DNA of 64,000 nucleotides, from NCBI GenBank assembly GCA_900548695.1, contig URLC01000002.1, forward strand, positions 1 to 64,000, written 5' to 3'. Below, piece by piece: positions 24,547 through 33,010 of the stretch (position 1 is its first letter; each line of letters begins with the position of its first letter). This stretch comes from an uncultured Mycoplasmatota bacterium (GTDB taxonomy: Bacteria > Bacillota_I > Bacilli_A > RF39 > UBA660). Under the pieces are notes generated by a model, which searched no databases, was not told where the DNA came from, and was given only the letters and a program-made list of their open reading frames with translations. Position numbers and translations under genes: made by a program.

Positions 24547-26817
24547 ATGTTTGGTTTGGCTTTTCAAATTCTTAGTTTCTTTTATATTTTTATGTTAATA
24601 TTTGTATTTTTCTCTAAAAAGAGAGTAAATACAATAGAAAATAAAATATTTTCTTGTTTAATTGTTTCTAATTTTGTAGGAATTATTTTAGATATTATCA
24701 GTACATCGCTGGCCTTATGTTCTAAAGTTGGATTTTTATTGACACTTGTTTCAAAATTATATTTACTTTATTTGATTGTTTGGATATCGTTATTAACATT
24801 TTATATTTTTGTGATATCCTTAAATAAGGAGAAATTTCACCTTTTATTAAAAAAATATTTTAATCTTTTAATTGTGTTATTTATCATTACTTTAGTGGTT
24901 ACTTTTCTTTTGCCATTGTATAATCACATTGATGGTAATGCAGTTTTTACTTACGGTCCATCAGCCACTTTTAGTTATGCTTTTTCAACTTTATGTGTAT
25001 TAAGTTGGATTATTTGTATGGTAGGTAATATAAAAGAGTTAAAATCCAAAAAATATATTCCGATGTTCGCATATCTTACTATTGGATTAATAGCTACAGG
25101 AATTCAAGTTATGAATCCTAGCATACTTGTTATTACGGCTACAGAATCATTTATTACGGTGCTTATGTATTTTACAATAGAAAATCCGGATATTAAGATG
25201 ATAGAAGAATTGCAACTTGCTAAAGAACAGGCAGATAAGGCTAATCAGGCTAAAACTGATTTCTTGTCTAGTATGTCTCATGAAATACGTACACCACTTA
25301 ATGCTATTGCTGGTTTTAGTGACTGTGTTCGACATGCTAATACTTTGGAGGAAGCTAAAGATAATGCTAAAGATATTATAAATGCGTCTAATACTTTGTT
25401 AGAAATAGTCAATGGTATTTTGGATATTTCTAAGATAGAGGCTGGAAAGTTAGAGATTACTAACTCACCATATGATGCTAAAGATTTATTTTCTTCTCTT
25501 GCCAAGCTTATTAAACCTCGAATGGAGGAAAAGGCTTTAGATTTTCAAGTTTATATTGCACCGGATTTACCAAGAGTTTTGTATGGTGATCATACAAATA
25601 TTAAAAAGGTTGTTACTAATATTTTGAGTAATGCTTCTAAGTATACAGATAAAGGATTTGTACGTTATGAAGTTAATTGTGTTAATAATGATAAGCGTTG
25701 TCGTTTGATTATTTCTGTTGAAGATTCTGGTCGTGGAATTAAGAAAGAAAATATTGATAAGTTATTTACTAAATTTCAGCGGTTAGAAGAAGATCGTAAT
25801 ACAACTATTGAAGGTACGGGTTTGGGACTTGCTATTACAAAACAATTAGTAGAATTAATGGGTGGTAAGGTGATTGTACATACTGTTTATGGTGAAGGTT
25901 CTAAGTTTACAATTATTTTAGATCAACCAATTGAAAAAGATAGTGCTTTACAAAAAACAACTGGACCTAATTTGACACATTTAGACTTATCTGGTTATAA
26001 GATTTTGGTTGTTGATGACAATACTTTGAATTTAAAAGTAGCAACTAAGTTATTTGAACGATATCATGCTAATATTGAATGTGTCGATAGTGGATTTCTT
26101 TGTATTGATAAAATCGTTGCTGGAAATAAGTATGATATTATTTTACTTGATGATATGATGCCTAAGATGAGCGGAGTAGAAACACTACATAAATTAAAAG
26201 AAATTCCTAATTTTTCCACTCCTGTTGTTGCTTTAACTGCTAATGCAATTACTGGTATGCGTGAAAAATATATTAGTGATGGTTTTGATGATTATTTGGC
26301 TAAGCCAATTGAAAAAGATGAAATGATTAGAGTTTTTGCAACTATTCTTCATTTAAGTGAAGAACTTACTGATAAATTATTTGAAACGACTGAACTTTTA
26401 GATGTGGAAGAAAATGTGAATACTACTAATAAATCGTCATCATTAACAGTTTATAATGAAGACTATTTAAGAAGAAATGGTATAGATATTGATCATGCTT
26501 TAGAGCTTCTAGGTGATATGGAGATGTATAATATGACACTACATGATTATCTAGAGGAAATAGATGCAAAAAAGAAGCAATTACAGGATTATTTGGATGT
26601 TAGAAATATGGCTAATTATGCAATTTTAGTTCATTCTATGAAAAGTGATGCTAAGTATTTAGGGTTTATGAAGTTTGCTGATATTGCCTATCAACATGAA
26701 TTGAAGAGTAAAGAAAATAATTATGATTATTGTAAAGAAAATTTCACGGCTTTAGTAGATGAACTTCATCAAGTTTTAGTAGTTGCTAGAGAGTATAATA
26801 AGCATGTCTCTAATTAA
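24547..26817 (+). CDS. Hybrid sensor histidine kinase with receiver and HPt domains
   Basis: A 756-aa membrane sensor. Residues 1-210 contain about six to seven hydrophobic helices (a 7TM-like sensor), then a linker coiled coil, HisKA with phospho-acceptor His in SMSHEIRTPLNA (about 244), HATPase with EDSGRGI and GTGLGLAI, a receiver domain (about 483-600) with acceptor Asp in ILLDDMMPKMSG, and a C-terminal HPt domain with HSMKSDAKYLG (His about 696). A complete phosphorelay in one chain, yet no response regulator is next to it. Its 3' end overlaps the convergent tspO gene by 8 bp. Confidence 0.92.
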   Translation: MFGLAFQILSFFYIFMLIFVFFSKKRVNTIENKIFSCLIVSNFVGIILDIISTSLALCSKVGFLLTLVSKLYLLYLIVWISLLTFYIFVISLNKEKFHLLLKKYFNLLIVLFIITLVVTFLLPLYNHIDGNAVFTYGPSATFSYAFSTLCVLSWIICMVGNIKELKSKKYIPMFAYLTIGLIATGIQVMNPSILVITATESFITVLMYFTIENPDIKMIEELQLAKEQADKANQAKTDFLSSMSHEIRTPLNAIAGFSDCVRHANTLEEAKDNAKDIINASNTLLEIVNGILDISKIEAGKLEITNSPYDAKDLFSSLAKLIKPRMEEKALDFQVYIAPDLPRVLYGDHTNIKKVVTNILSNASKYTDKGFVRYEVNCVNNDKRCRLIISVEDSGRGIKKENIDKLFTKFQRLEEDRNTTIEGTGLGLAITKQLVELMGGKVIVHTVYGEGSKFTIILDQPIEKDSALQKTTGPNLTHLDLSGYKILVVDDNTLNLKVATKLFERYHANIECVDSGFLCIDKIVAGNKYDIILLDDMMPKMSGVETLHKLKEIPNFSTPVVALTANAITGMREKYISDGFDDYLAKPIEKDEMIRVFATILHLSEELTDKLFETTELLDVEENVNTTNKSSSLTVYNEDYLRRNGIDIDHALELLGDMEMYNMTLHDYLEEIDAKKKQLQDYLDVRNMANYAILVHSMKSDAKYLGFMKFADIAYQHELKSKENNYDYCKENFTALVDELHQVLVVAREYNKHVSN

Positions 26818-27268
26818 GATTTAAAAAATAAATAGATAATGATAAGATAGTGGCAAATGTACTGAATATTATGTAAGGTATTAAGTATTTGGAACTACTA
26901 TCTTTTATATTTTTTGTTTCTTTATATAGGAAAAGTGCTGTTACAAAAGTAGTAATACATGATATAAAGCCTAAAAATGTATTTTTTAATAAAAAGAAAA
27001 ATGGTTGAAAACTTTGATTGGCAATATAATTGATACACAAACTGTATTTATAACTTTTTGGTAAATCTTTTATTTTGTAATCTTTTGTAGTTTGATATAT
27101 GCTAATTGATATTAATATATAGAGTATTGTCCAGATAATACCATATAGGTAGTTTGGTGGTGTAAAAAATGGTAAGTTAAGTGAATTGTAAAAATTTTTA
27201 TCAATTGGAATTAAGGATGAAATAAACCATGGAAGTAAAATAATAATAAATTTTAAAATTGATTTCAT
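26810..27268 (-). CDS. TspO/MBR family membrane protein
   Basis: A 152-aa protein with five hydrophobic helices. The family signature is seen as LPFFTPPNYLYGIIWTILYILISIS-like spacing (Trp-x-Pro replaced here by LPFFTPP, followed by GIIWTILY), and NQSFQPFFF where the family has N..W...FF. TspO proteins bind porphyrins/tetrapyrroles and act in stress responses; the ligand here is not known. Transcribed convergently with the histidine kinase and divergently from the rhomboid gene. RBS AAGAGGTG. Confidence 0.8.
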   Translation of the reverse strand: MKSILKFIIILLPWFISSLIPIDKNFYNSLNLPFFTPPNYLYGIIWTILYILISISIYQTTKDYKIKDLPKSYKYSLCINYIANQSFQPFFFLLKNTFLGFISCITTFVTALFLYKETKNIKDSSSKYLIPYIIFSTFATILSLSIYFLNLN

Positions 27269-27335
27269 AAAACACCTCTTTCTTTATTTTATGTTTTAGT
27301 ATATACTATATTAGTAGTATTTTTGGAGGGATTAG

Positions 27336-28487
27336 ATGGAAAATGAAATTTTAATGGATGACAAGAATATTCTTGTGATGAAATTACTTCATTATTTTAT
27401 TATAGATAAAAATTATAATCCGATTATTCTACAAGGGGTAGAAAATGAGATTTGGCTTGAAAATTTAGATGAGGATTATAAGGTTGTTCGAATTGTTTCT
27501 GGTTATATTCATAATGATGAGCAGTTTAATTTTGATATCTTTAAGACTAAAAGAATAGTGAAAAAAATTAAGAAGAAGACTTTGTCTTTTAAGATGAATA
27601 CATTGAGTATTTTTTTAGATTTAGGCGATAATGTTACTAAGAATATGGAAAATATTCCTAATGTTGCTTGTGTTAAGATTGATACAGAAGCAGATTTTAA
27701 AAAGAGTGATGTTATTAAAAAACAGTTTCCTGATTTAACTCGTAAATTAAAGTATAATGAAAAAGGTGTTGATTTGTTTGCTAAGATAACAAACGATATT
27801 AATGAACATAATCGTAAAGATGCCAAGAAAATTAATTCTGTATTTAAGAATAATTTTCCAATGATTACGTACTGGTTAATTGCTGTTAATGTTATTTTAT
27901 ACGTTATTCCAATTTTGTTTGGACAGTATAATAATCTTATCAACAATTATTCTATTTGGGGACCTGCTATTCGCAGTGGGCAAGTTTATCGTTTGTTTAC
28001 TGGTATTTTCTTACACGGAGGGATTTTTCATTTATTGTTTAACTGTTATGCTTTGTATGTCATTGGTGCACAGGTTGAAAACTTTTTTGGAAAACTTAAG
28101 TTTGCAATTATTTATTTAGTAGCTGGTATTAGTGGAGCTTTATTTTCAGTAATGTTTGGTGGTAATTCTGCATCTATTGGAGCTTCTGGTGCTATTTTTG
28201 GTTTGGTGGGAGCTTTAGTGTATTTTGGTTATCATTATCGTGTCTATTTAGGAAACGTTGTAAAAAGTCAAATTATTCCTTTGATTGTACTTAACTTAAT
28301 ATTAGGATTTTCAATGTCTGGTATTGATAATTTTGCTCATATTGGAGGACTTATCGGAGGTACATTAATTTCGGTTGCGGTTGGTGTTAAAGATAAGAGT
28401 AGCTGGTTTGAACGTATTAATGGTTTCATTATTACTGGAGTATTTTTAGTGTTTTGTGTCTACATGGCATTTATTTATACTGCATAA
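27336..28487 (+). CDS. Rhomboid-family intramembrane serine protease (GluP/YqgP-like)
   Basis: A 383-aa protein. The first ~170 residues are a soluble N-terminal domain like that of YqgP; a seven-helix rhomboid core follows. HGGIFHLLFN, GASGAIFGLVGA (catalytic Ser about 283) and FAHIGGLIGG (catalytic His about 334) are all intact. Rhomboids of this group cleave membrane proteins, for example in membrane-protein quality control and metal homeostasis. A terminator follows the gene. Confidence 0.92.
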   Translation: MENEILMDDKNILVMKLLHYFIIDKNYNPIILQGVENEIWLENLDEDYKVVRIVSGYIHNDEQFNFDIFKTKRIVKKIKKKTLSFKMNTLSIFLDLGDNVTKNMENIPNVACVKIDTEADFKKSDVIKKQFPDLTRKLKYNEKGVDLFAKITNDINEHNRKDAKKINSVFKNNFPMITYWLIAVNVILYVIPILFGQYNNLINNYSIWGPAIRSGQVYRLFTGIFLHGGIFHLLFNCYALYVIGAQVENFFGKLKFAIIYLVAGISGALFSVMFGGNSASIGASGAIFGLVGALVYFGYHYRVYLGNVVKSQIIPLIVLNLILGFSMSGIDNFAHIGGLIGGTLISVAVGVKDKSSWFERINGFIITGVFLVFCVYMAFIYTA

Positions 28488-28515
28488 GAGTATTGCTTTG
28501 TCAATATTCTTTTTT
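28486..28515 (+). terminator. Terminator of the rhomboid gene
   Basis: AAGAGTATTG (28486-28495) pairs with CAATATTCTT (28502-28511) and runs into T residues. Confidence 0.8.
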
Positions 28516-28519
28516 ATTG

Positions 28520-28548
28520 TTGTAATTGATTTTAAAGAATGGTAAAAT
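28520..28548 (+). promoter_or_regulatory. Promoter of the ireB-ruvX-mltG-trmR operon
   Basis: TTGTAA (28520-28525) and TAAAAT (28543-28548) with a 17-bp spacer, 31 bp before ireB and just after a terminator. Confidence 0.6.
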
Positions 28549-28578
28549 AGAATTAAATATTATAGTGAGGTGATTTAT

Positions 28579-28833
28579 ATGTCACAAGAGAAAACAAGTT
28601 TATTTAAAGTTAGTGATATGAATACAGAATTAGTTCGCGCTACACTAAAAGAGGTCTATGAGGCTTTAGAAGAAAGAGGCTATAACCCTAGTAATCAAAT
28701 AGTAGGTTATTTAATTAGTGGTGATCCTGGATATATTTCTAGTTATAAAGATGCTAGAAGTAAGATTCAAGAAATAGATAGGGCTAAGATTGTTGAAATT
28801 TTACTTAATGAATTTCAAGAAAATAATAAATGA
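28579..28833 (+). CDS. ireB: IreB family regulatory phosphoprotein (UPF0297)
   Basis: An 84-aa helical protein of the IreB/YrzL family, known in enterococci as a substrate of the PASTA Ser/Thr kinase IreK that modulates cephalosporin resistance. The diagnostic strings TLKEVYEALEERGYNP, NQIVGYLISGDPGYISS and ARSKIQEIDRAKIVEILL are present; the phosphorylatable Thr lies in the N-terminal SLFKVSDMNTELVRAT region by family analogy. Start at 28579 after GAGGTGAT. Its TGA stop overlaps the ruvX start (ATGA). Confidence 0.92.
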   Translation: MSQEKTSLFKVSDMNTELVRATLKEVYEALEERGYNPSNQIVGYLISGDPGYISSYKDARSKIQEIDRAKIVEILLNEFQENNK

Positions 28834-29246
28834 GATATTTAGGTTTAGATTTAGGAAGCAGGACTTTAGGGATTGCGGTTAGTGATGCTTTGGGGATTGT
28901 CGCTAGTACTTATTCAACTATAAGACATGAGGAAGAATATGATAAGTTGATTGATGAAGTAGTTCATTTAGCTCATGAGTTAAAGATCGGTGCTATTGTG
29001 CTTGGTTTTCCAAAGAATATGAATAATACTATTGGTCCTAAAGGAGAACTTAGCTTAGCTTTTAAGGAAAAGTTGGAGAAGAAATTAGATATACCTATTT
29101 ATTTACAGGATGAGAGACTTTCTACTAAGAGTGCACATGATGTATTGATTAGTGGAAATATGTCTCGCAAGAAGAGAAAAAAAGTTGTGGATAGTGTTGC
29201 AGCAACTATAATATTGCAGTCATATTTAGATAAGGAGAATAGATAA
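28830..29246 (+). CDS. ruvX: Putative Holliday junction resolvase (YqgF/RuvX)
   Basis: A 138-aa RNase H-fold nuclease-like protein, implicated in pre-16S rRNA processing and possibly Holliday junction resolution. It shows the family N-terminus YLGLDLGSRTLGIAVSD with the first acidic residue, GFPKNMNNTIG, and DERLSTKSAHD with the other acidic positions. Second gene of the conserved ireB-ruvX-yrzB trio. Confidence 0.93.
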   Translation: MRYLGLDLGSRTLGIAVSDALGIVASTYSTIRHEEEYDKLIDEVVHLAHELKIGAIVLGFPKNMNNTIGPKGELSLAFKEKLEKKLDIPIYLQDERLSTKSAHDVLISGNMSRKKRKKVVDSVAATIILQSYLDKENR

Positions 29247-29247
29247 G

Positions 29248-29544
29248 ATGAAGAAAAATAGTTTTTCGATGATTGATGAAAATGGTAATGAAATAGTTTA
29301 TGATGTTTTGTTTACTTTTGAAAGTGATGAAACTCATAAAAACTATATTGTATATACAGATAATACTAAGGATGAGCAAGGTAATGTGGAAGTTTATGCT
29401 TCAGTTTATAATCCTAACGATCCTCATAGTAAATTAGAAGCTATTGAAACTGAAAAAGAGTGGAAGGTTATTGAAACTATTCTTGAAACTTTACAAGAAG
29501 AAGTTAGAAAATCACAAAATAATAATCAAAGTAATGAGCAATAA
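29248..29544 (+). CDS. DUF1292 (YrzB-like) protein
   Basis: A 98-aa acidic small protein with the DUF1292 pattern: FSMIDENGNEIVYDVLFTF, THKNYIVYTDNT, VYASVYNPND and LEAIETEKEWKVIE. Its function is unknown in the whole family, but it is almost always next to ruvX in Firmicutes, as here (1 bp apart). The C-terminal tail is Asn/Gln-rich. Confidence 0.88.
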   Translation: MKKNSFSMIDENGNEIVYDVLFTFESDETHKNYIVYTDNTKDEQGNVEVYASVYNPNDPHSKLEAIETEKEWKVIETILETLQEEVRKSQNNNQSNEQ

Positions 29545-29573
29545 AAGCTCTTTATTTTTCTGGAGGGGTAATT

Positions 29574-30644
29574 ATGGCAGTGCGAAGAAGACCTAAACCA
29601 TTACTTATTTTTTTAGTTTTTTCAGGTTCTTTTTTGATTTTGTTATCAGCAGTTTACTTGTTTTTGGCGAGTCCTGTAGATAAAAGTGATTCAACAGAAA
29701 TAGAGGTTGTTGTTCCAAGCGGTACTGGCGTTTCTGGAATTGCTGATATTTTAAAAGAAAATAATTTAATTCGCAGTGAAATTTTATTTAAGATTACTGT
29801 AAAAACTAAACGTAATTTGTATTTACAGGCTGCGACATATAAGTTTAGTAGAAGTATGTCTATGGAAGAAATTATTAATGAGTTAGTTTCTGGAAGTTCT
29901 TACAACCCTGATGTTATTTCTATTACGTTTAAAGAAGGAAAAAGAATTACTGATTATGCAGAAGAAATAGCACGAATTACTAGTCATAGTAAAGACGAAG
30001 TTTTGAGTGCAATGAATAATCGTGAATATTTGGAACAGTTAAAAAGTAAATATTGGTTTTTAACTGATTCTATATTTACTACTGGTATTTATTACCCTTT
30101 AGAAGGGTATTTAGCACCGGATACTTATCAGTTTAAGAATAAGGATGTTAGTATTACTACTATTATTGAAACAATGTTAGATGAGATGGAAAAAGAACTT
30201 GAACCTTATCGAACAAAAATTATGAATAATGTTCATTATTATATGACTATGGCTTCGATGATAGAGTTAGAAGGAACAAATACAGAAAATCGTAAGATGA
30301 TTGCAGGGATTTTTGAAAATAGATTGGCTGCAAAGATGAATTTAGGTAGTGATGTTACTACTTATTATGCATTACAGCATCCTATGAATAGTGATTTAAC
30401 TAGTGCACAGTTTGCGACTATAAATCCTTATAATACTAGAGCAAGTAATATGGGTGGAAAGATGCCTATCGGACCTATTTGCAACCCTAGTTTATCAAGT
30501 TTAAAAGCTAGTATTGAACCAACTGATAGTAATTATTTATATTTTGTGGCTGATAAACATGGTAATATTTTCTATACTAGTACGTTAGCAGAACATGAAG
30601 CAAAAGTAAAAGAAATTAAAGATAAAGGTGATTGGATATGGTAG
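29574..30644 (+). CDS. mltG: Endolytic murein transglycosylase MltG
   Basis: A 356-aa membrane-anchored enzyme that cuts nascent glycan strands and sets their length. A short cytosolic N-terminus (MAVRRRPKPL) precedes one transmembrane helix (about residues 10-32), a LysM-like domain (VVVPSGTGVSGIADILKEN) and the YceG catalytic domain with MASMIELEGT (catalytic Glu near 231), GIFENRLAAKMNLGSDVTTYYAL and PYNTRA/GPICNPSL. Length is typical. The 3' end overlaps trmR. Confidence 0.93.
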   Translation: MAVRRRPKPLLIFLVFSGSFLILLSAVYLFLASPVDKSDSTEIEVVVPSGTGVSGIADILKENNLIRSEILFKITVKTKRNLYLQAATYKFSRSMSMEEIINELVSGSSYNPDVISITFKEGKRITDYAEEIARITSHSKDEVLSAMNNREYLEQLKSKYWFLTDSIFTTGIYYPLEGYLAPDTYQFKNKDVSITTIIETMLDEMEKELEPYRTKIMNNVHYYMTMASMIELEGTNTENRKMIAGIFENRLAAKMNLGSDVTTYYALQHPMNSDLTSAQFATINPYNTRASNMGGKMPIGPICNPSLSSLKASIEPTDSNYLYFVADKHGNIFYTSTLAEHEAKVKEIKDKGDWIW

Positions 30645-31237
30645 GAAATTATTCAATGATAAAAAAGATTAAAGATTATGCTGTAGAGAATAATGTTCCA
30701 ATTATGCTTGATGATGGAATTGACTTTTTGACTACATTTATTTTAAAAAATCATATAACTAATGTGTTGGAGATTGGTACTGCAATTGGATATTCTGCTA
30801 TCATGATGGCATTAGTAAATCCAAATGTTAAAGTTACAACTATTGAACGTGATGAGAAAAGATATTTAGAGGCTGTTAAAAATGTAAAAGCTTTCGAATT
30901 AGAAGATAGAATTACACTTATTTATAATGATGCATTGAATGTTAGATTAACTGGTGAATTTGATTTAATTTTTATTGATGCAGCTAAAGCTCAAAGTATT
31001 AAATTCTTTGAAATGTTTGAGCATAATTTAGCACCTAAAGGTGTAATTATTACAGATAATTTAAAATTTCATGGTTTAGTAGAAAAAGAAGAATATTCTA
31101 TTAAGAGTAGGAATTTACGTGGGTTGGTTCGTAAGATTAAAGAGTATGTTGCATATTTGAAATCTAATAATAGATTTGATACAGAATTCTTTGATGTGGG
31201 TGATGGTATTTCTGTTAGTAGAAGAAAAACAAAATAG
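30638..31237 (+). CDS. trmR: tRNA 5-hydroxyuridine methyltransferase TrmR
   Basis: A 199-aa class I SAM-dependent O-methyltransferase (YrrM family) that methylates ho5U34 to mo5U34 in wobble position of certain tRNAs. Motif I is VLEIGTAIGYSAIMMA, followed by VTTIERDEKRY and FDLIFIDAAKAQ with the metal-binding Asp. The enzymes that make ho5U (TrhP-type U32 proteins) are encoded 5 kb downstream, in B. subtilis directly next to it. Start at ATG 30638 because AAAGGTG lies 9 bp upstream; it overlaps mltG by 7 bp. Confidence 0.88.
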   Translation: MVGNYSMIKKIKDYAVENNVPIMLDDGIDFLTTFILKNHITNVLEIGTAIGYSAIMMALVNPNVKVTTIERDEKRYLEAVKNVKAFELEDRITLIYNDALNVRLTGEFDLIFIDAAKAQSIKFFEMFEHNLAPKGVIITDNLKFHGLVEKEEYSIKSRNLRGLVRKIKEYVAYLKSNNRFDTEFFDVGDGISVSRRKTK

Positions 31238-31293
31238 AGAAGAATTTCTTTTGTTTTTCTTTTATTTGTATTAAGATATGAATAGGTGATGTT

Positions 31294-32139
31294 ATGCAAT
31301 TGTTTCAGATTTTAGATTGTAGTGAAGCACTGGGAACTTGTTGTACTGATTATGGTTTGCTTACTATTTTAGATATTTTAAGACAAGTATTAGATTTAAT
31401 TCAGATAGTTGTTCCTATTGTTTTGATGGTAGCTTTGGCGATTCAATTTACACAATTATTAGTAAATCCTGATGATAAAAAGAAAACTAAAAGTTTATTA
31501 AATAAGTTTGTTGCGGCTTTACTTTGTTTTTTTGTTCCGTTTTTAGTAGATTTGGCTATTGGTTTGGTTCCTGAAGATATTGGTAGCTTTCAAATAGGTG
31601 CTTGTTGGGATACAGCTAAAATTACTAGAGAAGTTTTGAAAAAAGAAAATAGTACTTATGTTGCGACAAGTAATAAGTCTCCAAAGAAGTTTATGTTGGA
31701 TTTTGAATATGATACTTCTAAACTTCCTAACGGTGGTGGAAGTGGTACTGGAGAAGGTAGTACAACTGGTAAAGCCATAGTCGCTTATGCTAAAGAATTT
31801 GTTGGACAACGTTATGTTTATGGTGGTAGTTGGAATGGTGAAAAGCCTTATACACCAACGGATTGTAGTGGGTTTGTTCAAGGTGTGTTTAAACATTTTG
31901 GTATTTCTTTACCGAGAACTACTGATACTCAGTGGGCGGCAACATCTACTTATGATTTGGTTACTGATGGTAATATTAAAGCTGGAGATGTAGTTATGTA
32001 TAATGGTCATGTCGGAATTTTAACAGGAAATGGTAAGGAAATGGTACATGCTTCTAATTCGAGAGATGGAATTAAAATATCACCATCCTATGATTATAAA
32101 CCTATTTGGGGAATTATGCGTATTAAGGGTGTTAATTAG
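31294..32139 (+). CDS. VirB2/TrbC-like membrane domain fused to NlpC/P60 peptidase
   Basis: A 281-aa two-part protein. Residues 1-105 have two hydrophobic helices separated by a short charged loop (LVNPDDKKKTKSLLNK) and resemble the VirB2-like subunits encoded at 54.1 and 54.6 kb. After a Gly-rich linker, residues about 150-281 form an NlpC/P60 cysteine peptidase: VGQRYVYGGSW, catalytic Cys in DCSGFVQ (about 190), His in YNGHVGIL (about 238), followed by HASNSRDGI. Such peptidases cut D-Glu-diaminopimelate type bonds in peptidoglycan. I infer a wall-opening component of the secretion machine encoded downstream. There is no classical signal peptide. Confidence 0.85.
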   Translation: MQLFQILDCSEALGTCCTDYGLLTILDILRQVLDLIQIVVPIVLMVALAIQFTQLLVNPDDKKKTKSLLNKFVAALLCFFVPFLVDLAIGLVPEDIGSFQIGACWDTAKITREVLKKENSTYVATSNKSPKKFMLDFEYDTSKLPNGGGSGTGEGSTTGKAIVAYAKEFVGQRYVYGGSWNGEKPYTPTDCSGFVQGVFKHFGISLPRTTDTQWAATSTYDLVTDGNIKAGDVVMYNGHVGILTGNGKEMVHASNSRDGIKISPSYDYKPIWGIMRIKGVN

Positions 32140-32147
32140 GAGGTACT

Positions 32148-32924
32148 ATGTTTGGGGTTGAACATATTAAAGAAAAAAAAATAAAAAAGACTAGTAAAAA
32201 AATGACACTACCTATTTCTTTTAGGTCTAAGAACGTTTTATTGTGGATTGTTGTTTTAAGTTTTATTGCTTTATTAATTGGATATTATTTATATAATAAT
32301 TATTATAGTAATTATAATTATATAAAAAAAGATGTTAACCAGTATTTAGTTTATACAAAAGAGACTTCAATTAATAGTAAAGGAATGAGAAATGAAATAC
32401 CAGAAATTAATATTGATAGTAAAGATGCTCAGTTAGTTAATGATGCTATTATTAACTATGCTAATTCTTTTTTGAAAGATAAAAATAATTTATTTGTTTA
32501 TACTTCGCAGCTTAATGGTGAAGTATTGTCGGTTTTACTTAAGATGTTAGATTATAGTGATGGTTATCCTTTTCCAAAAACTACTTTTCATACGTATAAC
32601 TTTAATTTGAAAACTCAAACGTTGCTTAGTAATGATGATCTTTTAGCACTGTTTGATGTTACTGATGTTGATGTTGAAAAGAAAATTAAGGGCCAATTTG
32701 AATCTTATTATAATGATGAAGTTTCTAAAGGTTTTTTAGTTAGTCAAGAATGTGATTATAATTGCTTTTTGAAGTGGCGAAATGTTGATAATTATATGGA
32801 TGATGTCTATTATTATGTTCGTAATGGTCAATTAATTGCGTATCGATCATTTGATATTTATTCAGTCTATGGTGAAGAAGAATACTTTGATGATTCTAGT
32901 TATGAATTTTATATTAGTAAGTAA
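32148..32924 (+). CDS. Single-pass membrane protein with DUF3298/RsiV-like outer domain
   Basis: A 258-aa protein: basic cytosolic N-terminus (KEKKIKKTSKK), one transmembrane segment (about residues 32-52), and an outer domain starting at about 65. The outer part contains VNDAIINYANSFL, SVLLKMLDYSDGYPFPKTTFHTYNFNL and LLSNDDLLALF, an arrangement seen in DUF4163/DUF3298 domains of PdaC and RsiV, where DUF3298 binds lysozyme or peptidoglycan-related ligands. The match is by pattern only. It starts 8 bp after the NlpC/P60 fusion. Confidence 0.6.
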   Translation: MFGVEHIKEKKIKKTSKKMTLPISFRSKNVLLWIVVLSFIALLIGYYLYNNYYSNYNYIKKDVNQYLVYTKETSINSKGMRNEIPEINIDSKDAQLVNDAIINYANSFLKDKNNLFVYTSQLNGEVLSVLLKMLDYSDGYPFPKTTFHTYNFNLKTQTLLSNDDLLALFDVTDVDVEKKIKGQFESYYNDEVSKGFLVSQECDYNCFLKWRNVDNYMDDVYYYVRNGQLIAYRSFDIYSVYGEEEYFDDSSYEFYISK

Positions 32925-32943
32925 AAAAGTTTACTTACTTTTT
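32916..32943 (+). terminator. Terminator after the 32.1-kb gene
   Basis: AGTAAGTAAA (32916-32925) pairs with TTTACTTACT (32930-32939) around AAAG, followed by T residues; overlaps the stop codon. Confidence 0.8.
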
Positions 32944-32963
32944 CTTTTGGCTTGTATTTATTT

Positions 32964-32992
32964 TTGATTTACTATATTATATATTATATAAG
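32964..32992 (+). promoter_or_regulatory. Candidate promoter of the large pseudopilin gene
   Basis: TTGATT (32964-32969) and TATAAG (32987-32992) with a 17-bp spacer, directly after a terminator and 18 bp before the gene. The AT-rich context offers alternatives. Confidence 0.45.
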
Positions 32993-33010
32993 ATAAGGTG
33001 TGTGACTGGT

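Noticed and set aside
27509..27946. Minus-strand ORF of 145 aa within the rhomboid gene.
   Set aside because: A shadow of the N-terminal rhomboid domain with no RBS and no recognisable domain.
31543..31896. Minus-strand ORF of 117 aa inside the NlpC/P60 fusion gene.
   Set aside because: It is antisense to a gene with intact catalytic motifs, Ser/Thr-rich without family resemblance, and has no RBS.
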